A stretch of 64,000 bases of DNA from Bimuria novae-zelandiae CBS 107.79 (Eukaryota; Ascomycota; Dothideomycetes; Pleosporales; Didymosphaeriaceae). Of this stretch, positions 46,380-57,568 are shown in pieces. The stretch lies in contig ML976696.1 of the NCBI GenBank assembly GCA_010015655.1, positions 1-64,000 on the forward strand, read 5' to 3'. The translations under genes were made by a program, and so were the position numbers. Every line of letters begins with the position of its first letter. The first letter of the stretch is position 1. A model generated the notes under the pieces. That model was not told where the DNA came from, searched no databases, and was given only the letters and a program-made list of their open reading frames with translations.

Positions 46380-49300
46380 TTTAGGGATGCTATCCCTTCT
46401 TTAGATATTATTTATAATAATTTAATACTGGTAACTTATAGTTTATAAGGTTTTTTATAGCTTTTAGGTGTTGTATTATTCTAGCTATCCTTTCTATTTA
46501 ACTAAATATTTAGGCTAACTTTAATTTATTTTTATGATTCTAATTTCCTTAATCTTAAACTTATTATTTTCTAAATTCAACTAGATCTTAACTGGAGCGT
46601 CTAGCGGTAATAGTTTTAAAAGTAATTTATAAAATATAAGATAAATCTTTATACCTAGTAGTAGAAGTAACTTAGTTATAACTAGTCCCTTAGTTTCTTA
46701 TATCTTAAAAGAGCCTACTTAGAGGTAATTTATTTTTTTGCTAGGTTATTTTATCATTTAATGTTTTTATAATAGGAAAATTTTATTCTTCTTCTTAAGG
46801 GTTAGTCTTTTAATTCTTTACTTATTTGCGTTTTTAGATATTATAAGGGCCTTCTAGATAATTTATTTTTATAGGACTTTATAAAGTTTCTTTACTTTTT
46901 AACTCTTTTTTTGGCTTTTATAGAAGTGCTTTTTATATCTTTTAGATCCTAATAAGTAATTAGCTTATATCTACAGTTTGTATAGTATAGGGAGTACTAT
47001 GTCGTACCTGACCTTGTGCTGTTGTATGCTAGCTAGGCTATTAGTAATAATTTTACCTGATTATCTTATTACTTATTAACGTAGAATTATAAATACTGCT
47101 TTAGAGCCTAATTCGTACGTTCTATCTATTTATTAGTTTAAAGGTAGAAACACGTTAAGAGCTTTGTGTTAATACCTAAAGCCACGATAAAGGTATTTTA
47201 ATACTTAGACATAAAGAGCTTATCCCTATTTATAATAAACCCCTTAATTAGCTTGTATTCCGCGAATACCGTGTTGTCTACCTTATAGGTTAGTTCTTTT
47301 ACTATTATAGATTCTTCTATAGGCCTAAACTTAGCTACTTTAGTCAAGTAATTAACTATTACTATAATAGTATCGCATATCTGCTTTGTTTCTAATTATA
47401 GTAACTTTAGAAGCTTTACTATTGTTGGATTAATAACCTCAAGGCCTCTGTCGTGTTGCAAAACACTATATGTGTGGAGCGAGCCCTATATGGGACTAGC
47501 TTCCATACCCCGCGATGTACTTCAATCCTCAGTAGATAGAACGAGAGACAACAAGCATCAATCAACCCAATGTAACTCGTTATTAAGTATTTCCTTTCAG
47601 CACTAGTGCAACAAGTCCTCCCGACAACTATAAAGTCTATTATTACACGCTACTATAGTCTTTTAGCTACTTATAATAGTTATAATAGTCCATAAGACTT
47701 ATATCTCTTTAGCTTATTTTTGTAGCATACTAAATAGTTACTTATAACTCGAGTTACCACCTGCTTAAATCTAAAAATAGTATATTTGTTTATAATTTAG
47801 CGCATTATTTCTATAATACCTAGGCATCCTTATTCTCGAAATTTATATAGTTTTCTAATTAAGATTTCTTCTTATCCTAGTTTTATAAAGATTCTATAGT
47901 AGTAATCTTATCTTATTTTATAAAACCTATATTAGAAAAGAACGTATTCGTCTTGTTAATTTAGGATAAGTTATCTATATTCTTGAAAATCTTATACTAT
48001 TAGTTTTATATATCTTAAGCTAGCGGCGCGGACCTTAATTATTAGTTAATTATATTTAATAGTTTTATTACTCCTTGCTCGTAGTGCTACATTATATAAA
48101 TCTAGTTTATCCTTAGTAAGGTCTAATTTTCTACTTAGGGCGTCTACTGCGCCATTAAGCGTTCCTAGTTAATAGTATATTATAAATTTAAAATTTGCCA
48201 GGAATTTTGCGTATTGTACTTATTGTTAGTTAAGCTTCTTTATTATTATAAAGCTAGTAAGGTTCTTACAATCTATTTACATTCTTAAGTACTTTCTTAA
48301 CGTATTCTACCTGCTCCTGAAATGTTCTAGTAGAGTAGATAAGTATATTATTAAGATAAGCTATATAGAATACGTTTAGATATTTATATAGTACTTTATT
48401 AATAAATGTCTAGAATATTGCAGGCGGGTTTATTAATCTAAAATGTATAACTTAGTACTTATAGAAGCTATAATATGTCCTAAACATAGTTTTCTATTTA
48501 TGTCCCTTAGCTATTCGTATGCGGTAATAACTATTACGTATATTAAACTTTATAAACTATTTTATTGCTTAGAGTGTATGTATAAGCTCCGTAATTAATA
48601 GTACGGGGAACTAATTTTTAATAGTGGCCTTATTTAGCTATTTATAATTTATATAACGGCGTAGCTTACTATTCTTCTTAGGTACCTAGAGTATAAGAAA
48701 AGCTACTAGACTTTAACTTTCTTAAATATACCTCTTTTTAAAATTCTTTCTTAAGTATTCTTTTACTTCCTCTTCTTAGTTTATAAATATTAATTATAAT
48801 TATTATAGGCGTAGCTTCGTCCCCTCTACTAAGGGTATTTTATAATTTTATTTTTAATAATCTTATAGTTTTTTTTCCTTGAATTTCTTTTAAAGAGTTC
48901 TGTATACTCTTAGTATATTAGCAGAATATTATTAACTTTTACCTTTACATTAAGGTCTATGTATTATACCTAAATTAGTCTTGCTAAGCCTAAATTCTCT
49001 TTTATAACTTTTATAATTTTAGTAGCTAAAAATTATTTAGTTTATCCTTTAACCCGCCCTACTAAGGTATTCGGGATTCATAGCTATACTTTTTATATTT
49101 TTTATATATTAGTAACTTTTAGTATAGATTTTTAGGTAAGTAGCGTTTTCTTCTACTAGTTGATAACAGGGTTATATTTAAGAAGCTAGTTATAATTAAT
49201 AATTACTTTTAAGCTTCTAAGATCTATTATCGTAAAGCTATATTAGCTTTAGAATTTATCTAGACTAATACGTAATAGCGTTATTTTAAGACGTAACTAG

Positions 49301-49960
49301 CCTTTACTATATCCTTAGGATAACGTCCTATCTGCTATTTCCACCTATACTAGTGTCTATTTATTTTTATAAGGCAGGTTATGTTTCTCTACTATTTTAA
49401 GAGATATTAGACATCTAGTTACTCTAGGTTCTATTAGCGCTATTACATAGTAACTACTAATTATAACTTTTTTAGTTAGTTATAGACTATCTACGTCTAT
49501 TTCTACCTTTTTTGCCTTTATAGTCGCGTCTCTACTAGTAAGGTCCTTTATCTAGTGGCAACCTAGTTTTTTAATATATTATTAGTCCTTTTAGTATTAT
49601 TAAAAAAAATTACTTCCTTATTCTAAGTTCGCGTGGCTTCTTTTACGCTAGTATTAGTCTTAGTCTTTTTCTATTCCTTTTAGTAAAGCGCTTTATAGGT
49701 GGTCTTAGTATTTTTAATTTTTAAGACTTCTTCGTCTTCTTAGGGTTCCTTGTATTGTCTACATCCTATAACTAGACACTCCTAAGATTTTAAATCCTAA
49801 TACAGTAGCGTTATTTTAGTACTACTATTTATTCTTTTTAATATAGATATGCTAGGCAATCCCTATTATAATCTAGCTATTTAATTTATTATAGATAATT
49901 AAGACTTATGCCCTTCTTTTATTAGTTTCCTATAGTTACTATTAATCTTAAGTTTATAAC
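46380..49960 (-). pseudogene. G3 pol, heavily RIP-mutated
   Basis: Through stops: a chromodomain fragment (KYLVK, KGW) near 46440-46480; an integrase end with LPLDAPVKI near 46590; RT and RNase H similarity about 48200-48800; protease and gag towards 49900. The gag end is cut by elements C and D2, and no right LTR is seen. Confidence 0.7.
47423..47626. mobile_element. Solo LTR inserted in G3 pol
   Basis: Starts TGTTGGATTAATAACC, ends CCTCCCGACA, flanked by ACTAT (47418-47422, 47627-47631). 204 bp, free of RIP signs; resembles Copia-type LTRs. Confidence 0.85.
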
Positions 49961-49963
49961 GTA

Positions 49964-51815
49964 CATGCATAGCGAGTGGCCGGGCATAGCGAGTGGCCGA
50001 AAATGCCAAGACCCCATTAAAATCTACACTCTACACAATAGTACAGAACGCACACAAATAGTAATAAGAAATTGTAGTAGGCCAATCTACTCTAAATCTA
50101 CTTCTACTTCTTTTTTACACGTGCGCGAATTATGCCCAGCCTCGCCGTAGCGTCTACAGCGCTATTAAGTTAATTCGCTTCTATTAGCGCGCACCCTCTT
50201 CTTCGCCTTTTTTTTATTACTACGCGCTGTAAAGTCCTTTAGGGTAGCTAGTTACTAGCTATTAGTAGTTATAAGGACCCCTTCCTACTATAGTTACTTT
50301 CTCTTATGCAATTTACGTCGTATAGCAGCCTTATTAGTGGCTTAAAGCTTAGCGTTACGCTTTATTATTAATACTAGAGAATGCGCTATTAGCTTAGCGC
50401 CTTTTACGAGCTTTTTAACCGCCTTAACTATACTTGTTAGGGAGCTATCTAGGTGCCTCTAAATCCTCTCCTTCACTAGCGTCGATTGTGACCCTAATTC
50501 TAGGGTGTTGCTAGGCGTCTGCGACTGCCACGTACTATCACGTATAGTAGAAGGCGAAGGCGTACGCAGACAAACGTTAAGCTTTAATATTACTACTTCT
50601 AGGTTAAGGGGAATAAGGCTAGCGCCTTAAAAGCCTCCTTAGATATTACTTTAAGTTATTATAGCCTTAAAAGTAGTAATAAAATAAGGTAAGAACTTAA
50701 TTTTAGTAATATGCGTAATATAGTTGCGCATTAGATCCTTGGCTTAGCGCCTATATGCCTTCTTTAACGGCGAGAAACACCCCACATCAAGTGGCTACAG
50801 GAGGTGCGACGAATATAGAGGTATATAGAGAGTGATAATCTTCCTATCCTTGTAGTATTGCTAGAATTCGAGCAAGTTATAGCTCTCGTAGCTATTAATA
50901 ATAAGTAACTAATAGCTACTAATAGTACGCTCTTTTGTATGCGCGTTAAAGTGCTTTAGCTACTATAGACTAAGCTTGTTATTTATCTAGCCGTTCTTAG
51001 AGACTGCGAGAACCTAGTCGCGAGGTAGATCCTTCTCTTAGTACCAGGCAGAGAGGTGGTGCTTGCCCTAAAAGATAAGGAAGGATGGGATCGCCCACCC
51101 TATCGCGTTAATGCTATAAATAGCTATTATCTACTTTTAATTGCCCTGCTACACGCTCTTTAGCTTACCTTAACGCTTAAAGCCTGTGATAACTACTCCT
51201 GTTAATATTATGCCTATTATAAAGCTAGTCTTGTTAAAGTTGTAGGTATCTTTATCCAGGATACCATACTTGGCTTTGGTATTCTCTACAAGCCAGAACC
51301 AGCCCTATACAACCTCAGGATCCTTACAGAGGGCTCTCTTATAGTCGTACTTTTAATTAAACTTAACTTAGAGCTCTAGCTAGCGCTTAACAAAGTAGTA
51401 AGGCTACCTTTAACTAACTAGCTTATTATAGCGTGCAGCTAATAAAGAATTAGCTATATCTTTTATAGTAGCAAGCTAGGGCGGAAACCCTCGCACATTT
51501 AGATTAAGTATATACTACACAATTGCCTACTCCTCTTTTATAGTAAGTCTTATTAAGTTAGGTGTATAGTCGCGTCGAAAATTAGTTCTAGCGCGTCTCT
51601 ATTATAGTGTTCTTTTAGCAACGCTATAGACTACTATAGTACGTAAAATTAAGAGTAGCGCGTCTCCTTTAATAGCTTAAAGCGCAAGCTATAATCTAGC
51701 CTCTTTTAATTTAGGTAGTTTATTACGTTGTTAAGACATCGCGTTGTAGTAGAACGTTTTAATGGGGTCTTGGCATTTTCGGCCACTCGCTATGCCCGGC
51801 CACTCGCTATGCATA
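49964..51815 (-). mobile_element. Fot1/pogo-like DNA transposon C, RIP-mutated
   Basis: TIRs start YATGCATAGCGAGTGG and carry ATAGCGAGTGGCCG twice, 17 bp apart, then AAAATGCCAAGACCCC. TA flanks both ends (49962-49963, 51816-51817). 1852 bp. The reverse-oriented transposase is degenerate. The short ORF at 49965-50150 is TIR sequence. Confidence 0.88.
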
Positions 51816-51963
51816 TACGTTACTTTTAAGGTACTAGCCTATAGCTTCTTTATATGCTTCGTGTATTTAGTATTTATTATTAAAGCACTTTTACTATCCT
51901 AATTCCTTATAGTGTCGTGACTATACGTTGGGAAAATATTTATAGTACTTTATTATTAGTTTA

Positions 51964-53810
51964 ACGTGGTTTACCACCAAGCGGGCCAACCCCACCGAGC
52001 GGGCCACTTTTTAAAAGTCAGTCTATTGCGAAGCGCCTCCTACAACACCACTATAATTTACTATAATTCGCAGAACATAGAAATACTATTCAGACTTATT
52101 ACTATTAGATATATCTATAATTTCTACTGCGCAGGTGCGAGCGTTGTGGCCAGCTTTGCTATAACGTCCGCAGCGCCTCTGCCCACACACCCTCTTTGTA
52201 GACTCTTCACCCTCCTTTTGCCCACTACTATCCTTTTTAGCTATTAAATCGACTACCTCTCTTACTATAAGTGTCTTAGCTGCCTAAATATACTTCCTTT
52301 TTTAACTTTTTACTTTTATTACTATCTTTACTACCTTACAAAGCCCTGCTATTTCTTATTATATTAATACTATTTCGTGCCCTATTAATGCAACACCTTT
52401 ATTAAGCTGCTTAATAGCTCTAAGAAGCGGAGAAACTAGTAAATCTTTATACTTTTATACACGCTTATAAACTAGCGTTAACTAAGCCTCTATCTCGCGG
52501 AGGTTACTTAGTGTTTTTAATTCCTATAGGGTGTCCTTTACGTTAGGTGGAGTTAGCGTACAAAGAACTATATTAAGTCTTAATAACACCGCCTCTAGGT
52601 CGTATAGGACTAATCTAGCGCCTCTAAAGACTACGCAGATATTCGCCTTTATTATTACTTTCTTAAAAGCTATTTTAAAGGCTAGTAGAAAAGCTTCCTT
52701 CTTAATTTACTTAGTGCTATACTGTGCCAAGCTACTAATCTTATTACTATACGCCCGCTTTAAAGGCGAAAAACAACCCACATTAAGTGGCTATAAGAGG
52801 TGTGATAAGTGTGGAGGCATATAGAGAATAATAATCTTCTATTCCTTATAGTATTTATAGAATTCGTGTGAGTAGTGGCTCTCGTGGCTATCTATAATTA
52901 GTAGCTAGTGTGTACCTAAACTACGCGCCTTAGTATAGGTATTAAAGTGCCTTAGCTAGGCAAGGCTAAGCTTGTTTAACGTCTAGCTATTAGGACTAAC
53001 TTTAATAACCTAGTCTTAGGGTAGATTATAGAACTAGGACGTGATTAGAACCTTATTAGGGAAGATAAAAAAGGGTAGTAGAGCCTAGCCTTTAGCGCTA
53101 ACACCCTAAATATTAGTAACCTACCTATAGTTACTAGGTTAAATCTTCTTTAGGTTACTTCGCTTCTTAGAGCCTGTAAAGACTATCTAACCCTGTATTA
53201 CCCTTATTATAAAGCCTGTCTCGTCGAAGTTATACGTGTCGTTATTAGTAATACCGTACTTAGCCTTAGTATTAGCAACTAGCTCGAACTAGGGCGTTAT
53301 AATACGTAAATCTTTATTTAGGGCTCGCTAATAATTATATAGATAGCTCTTTTAAAGCTTAATTTCTAGCGTACGCGTCTTAAGCCTGTCTATCTAGTGC
53401 TTATTAATAGGCTATCTACTACGCTTAGCAAGTAGATTATTAGCTATATCTTAGACTATATCCCTTATTACACCTATTCCTCGCTAGTGAAGCTTAAGTA
53501 TACGTTAGACTAGAGCCTCCTCCTCTAGCTTAGTTAACTTCGTTAAGTTAGGCTCGCGATCGCGTTGAGAGAGGGCTCTTTAGCGTTATTATTATACTAT
53601 TATTTAAGGCACGCTAAAGGCTATAATAACGCGTCTTTTACTTTTATTATAATTTTTAATTATAGCTTAGATAGTAAGCTATAGTGCGCTTTTAGTATAA
53701 AGTTATTACGCGTTATGTTGTGATGGCATTATAGTATAAGCTAGAGGTGGGCTGCATTTAGCAAAGTTGGCCCGCTTAGTGGGGTTGGCCCGCTCGGTGG
53801 TGAACCACGT
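51964..53810 (-). mobile_element. Pogo/Fot1-like DNA transposon D2, full-length but RIP-mutated
   Basis: TIRs start ACGTGGTTYACCACC and carry ACCGAGCGGGCC-type motifs twice, 18 bp apart. TA flanks both ends (51962-51963, 53811-53812). 1847 bp. The minus-strand transposase keeps its C-terminal zinc knuckle region (about 52120-52190) but is full of stops. D1 at 1994-3516 is an inverted copy. Confidence 0.88.
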
Positions 53811-53884
53811 TATAGTTATTAATAAACTTATAATGTTATGAGGCTCTCACACCTTGTTCCGATCCGGGTTAGGGCGATAAGGTA

Positions 53885-55678
53885 AGCTAGCGCATGGGGT
53901 TCCGAGACACCCGGGGATATGAGACACCGCGCAGAAATCCTCCACCCTTTAAAAAATCGCGATATCTCCACATCCACCCTACCAAAATGGCCAACCGTGA
54001 GGTAGCAATTCAAGCAGCTATTAGTGATCTTAATGCTGGCATTTTTCCTAGTCAACAAGCTGCTGCAAAGGCATATAACATCCCTATAGCCACGCTATCT
54101 AGGCGCGTACGCGGTTCACAAAACTGGCAAAACAGCCACGTATACTAGTAACAATTAACTCTATAACAAGAGGACTTCCTTATATAATAAATACTTAAAA
54201 AGGACGCGCGCGGGTTTCCTCCTTCTTACGCTTATATATAAGAAATAGTAAATTAAATCCTTAGGATAAATAGCGACCACGCGTTAGTAGGTAAATACTA
54301 GATATCTTACTTTATTAAACGTAACCTACGCGTTACCTTTATTATAAGTAAGAAGATTAAGGCTGCGAGAGCTAAGGGAGTAACTTAAAAAGTAATACGC
54401 GAGTTTCTTAAGCTCTATAAGTAGCTCCGCGTTAAGTTAGATATACGCAATGAGGATACGTGGAATATAGATAAGACTAGGAAGGCCCTAGGCGTATGTG
54501 CAAACACCAGAGTACTCGCAGGAAGCCAGAAAAAGAAGGCTTACTATCAGTCTCTAAAGAATCGCGAGTGGGCGTCGATAATCGAGTGCGTTTCTGTAAT
54601 AGGGAGAAAGCTGCGGCCAGCTATTATTTTTAAAGGCAAAAACCTGCAGAGCACCTGGTTTTTATTAATAATACCTAACTAGCTATACGCAACTTTAGAG
54701 AATAGCTAAATATTTAATATAATAAGGGCTAAGTGGCTGCAACGCGTATTTCTGCCAGATACTACGCCCTTAAAGGATCGCTGGCGGATGCTAATATTAG
54801 ATGGCCACGGTAGCCATGTTGACCTAGATTTCTTGTGGATCTGCAAGCAGAATAAAGTCAGGCTTCTATTTCTCCCTGCGCACTCCTCGCACGTTCTACA
54901 GCCACTAGATCTCTCTGTTTTCTCAGTAGTGAAACGATTCTATCGCCAGCAGATCCACGAGTTATCACACCTAGATAATGCTGCGCCAGTTAAAAAGGAA
55001 CGTTTTATTATTGCCTACAACGCTGCTAGAGAGGCTGCGATTACTAAGAGAGTAATCCACGCTAGATAGGCTATTGCAGGCATCTGCCTGTTAAATATTA
55101 AGCAGGTAGTTAACTTATCTTAAGTCGCTTAAAGGCCTGTTACCCCCCCTTACTAGGATTAGGCTTATCTCGCCAAGAGCTCTCTCTACACTTCCTATAG
55201 CCCTCGGGATCTGTTTATAGCTTAAAGGCAGCTCCACAGCGCTAAGAAATTAAGCCGTAAGGTTTACTAACTATTTAAGAAAGCTAGCAAGGCAATTATA
55301 ATAGCTAATATACACTTAGTAGCGCTAGAAGCAGAAAACAAAAAATTATAAAGTTAACTTAAGGCCCTTAAGCGTCCGTAACCACGAAAGAAAGTTTGTA
55401 TAGACCTAAATTAACGCTTTGCTAGCATAGATTAAATTATAATAGCAAAGCAGGCATCTGCTCTCCTAGAGCAACAAAACAGTAGTACTTCTGCAGAAAA
55501 GGACGCAGAAAAAGCTGCAGCAGAAATAGCAGCTAAAACTCTGCAATCTATGTGTAGCGAGTGGCAATTGTAATTACGCTGAATGAATTATCGCGATTTT
55601 TTGAAGGGTGGAGGATTTCTGCGCGGTGTCTCATATCCCCGGGTGTCTCGGAACCCCATGCGCTAGCTTATCGTGGTG
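53885..55678 (+). mobile_element. Pogo-like DNA transposon E
   Basis: The 79-bp TIRs (AGCTAGCGCATGGGGTTCCG start) differ at one position and contain GAGACACC twice, 17 bp apart. TA flanks both ends (53883-53884, 55679-55680). 1794 bp. It is less mutated than A to D. Confidence 0.92.
53988..55571 (+). pseudogene. Element E transposase (HTH plus DDE-1), with stops
   Basis: ATG 53988 (MANREVAIQAAISDLNAG) begins a psq-type HTH (QQAAAKAYNIPIATLSRR). Several TAA/TAG follow. Open from 54788 to 55069: LILDGHGSHVDLDF contains a catalytic Asp of the DDE domain, and LPAHSSHVLQPLDLSVF is the hallmark of pogo transposases. It ends around LQSMCSEWQL. It is probably inactive, although only a handful of stops separate it from an open frame. 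Confidence 0.85.
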
Positions 55679-56184
55679 CTTCACGGATTATTTAGTGGTA
55701 CAAGTTAATGCGACACTTAGCGCGGCTAGACAATCCAATCTTATAATAAGTAAGATAACTATTAATCTGTATAGGAGAACGTACTCGCACAGAAGATATT
55801 ATAGTTAACTACGAAGGAAGGAAATAACATAGGGAACCGTCCTTGCTATATACCTCCCCTGTCCTATAGAATCCCACGATGTCCCACATCCCTCGTTCCT
55901 AGGATTTCCTGGGATATCGTGGGACGTCACGTGACCCACGTCACGTGGTCCCACGATGTCCCATGGTCTTGGCACCTGGGGCGATCTGGGACATTACATA
56001 AGCCGAGGTGGGGCCGGCGTGCCGTCATAAGGCCTTCTCGTCCCACCCGTCGCCTTCTGGTCTAGGGACTCTTAAGACCGCAGAAAATTGAGTCTTTGAA
56101 AGTTTTCTACACACTCGTTTAAACCCCCTTAAAACCTTTCGGAGGCACCCCTGACGGGGCGGCACCGCAGTCGAGCCTCCCGAG

Positions 56185-57568
56185 ATGTCGGGCTCACCCC
56201 CTACCAACAGCCTAAGAAGCCCGCTAACAGCTCCACGAAAGTCCGGTCGAGCCATAAGACTAGCGCCGAAGATCGCCGAGAGGCAGCAGGCCCTTGAAAC
56301 AACAGTATAACGAAGGACTGCGAGCCGATTAAACACGCGTACGCCGGAACCCCCCCAGCCTCCGGCACAGCGGATGAATAATGGGACCCTGGGACTGGAT
56401 AAGATTATGCGGGAGATGGGGAATTTGGCTCAGCACATGAAGGAGATAAATGAGGGGAAACAGCAGGAGCGGGATGAAGTCACGCAGCTCACGGAGCTAG
56501 TAACAGCGTGGATAGAGAGAACCGACCTAGAACGGGAAAAGGCGCGACAAACACAAGAGAGGATGATGAAGGAACAGGCCAACCAGATCGAGGCCCTAAC
56601 AAAGAAGTTTACCGAAGAGATAGACGCGATCAGGATGGAAACAAAAGCGCAGGTGGAAGCACTCAGGGCGGAAACGAAGGCACTAGTAGACAAGTTAGAG
56701 ACACAGCTATCTAAGGCGCAAACGGTCCCTAGCGGATCGTCGTTGTATGCCGATATAGCACGCACACCACCAAGCAGCCAGCCAAGCAACCTACGAACCA
56801 TCTCTGGAGCCACAACACCATCGGTAATAACGGACACCACATACTGCACGATAGACATATCGAGAGTCGAAGAGGAGGATAAGCCAAAAGCTTAACTAGG
56901 CGCGGTCAGACAGGCAATCGAGAAGGAAATCCGGGAGACAGAGGGAATAGAGACATGGCGATGCGCAGCAGTGACAAGGGACCCTAAGAACACTAACTAG
57001 ATTAGAATTAAGTGCAGAGACGAAATCGAATTTTAAAAAGTAAAGGAAGCAGCCTAGAAAACAGCAGTAAGGGGGGCCCGGATACTACGTGACCAGCTAT
57101 ATCAGGTGAAGGTGGATAATGCCAATAGAACAGCGATTCTCGACGGGAAGGGTGACCTCCGACTAGAAGCGATGCAAACACTGGGCGACGAGAACGGGGT
57201 TTAGATAGCTAAGATAGACTGGCTTAGTCGCAAGGACAATGGAAAAGCGTACGGGTCGATGGTGATACATGTCACTAGAGGAAGCGACGCGGCCCGATTA
57301 CTCCGAGAGCAGTACTTCCACATAGCGGGAGAATTAGCATACACAAGACCGTTTGAGCCCTGAAATAGACTAATATAATGCTACAAGTGCTAACAGATCG
57401 GACACAAAGCCTTTGCCTGTGCTAAGCCCCAAATCTGTGCTAAGTGTGCGGGAGAGGGACACCACTATTGCGAGTGTTAGGCAACGATCCCTAAATGCGT
57501 ACCATGCGGCGGACCACACGAATCCTTCTCCAGAAACTGTCGAGTACTCTACCCGGCCCGCCATAAAT
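56185..57568 (+). pseudogene. LINE ORF1 (gag-like)
   Basis: ATG 56185 (MSGSPPTNSLRSP) is in frame with the longer open stretch 56374-56895. That stretch is a coiled-coil-rich region (ERDEVTQLTELVTAWIERTD) followed by SSLYADIARTPP. After several TAG/TAA comes a triple zinc-knuckle region about 57380-57545 (CYKC, IGHKAFAC, CAKCAGEGHHYC, CVPCGGPHESFSRNC). ORF1 proteins bind the element RNA. Confidence 0.82.

Larger units (their letters stand above)
53834..55998 (-). mobile_element. LTR related to the 23648 solo LTR, split by pogo element E
   Basis: 53834-53884 (TGTTATGAGGCTCTCACACC) and 55681-55998 (TCGTGGTGCTTCACGG to CATTACA) join at the E insertion and match the reverse complement of 23648-24124 over the first 250 bp. 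The last part differs and carries repeated TCCCACGATGTCCCA motifs and two CACGTG sites (55928, 55942). No matching target duplication was found, so whether it is a solo LTR is open. Confidence 0.7.

Noticed and set aside
56430..56858. 142-codon minus-strand ORF
   Set aside because: Antisense shadow of the LINE ORF1 coiled-coil region.
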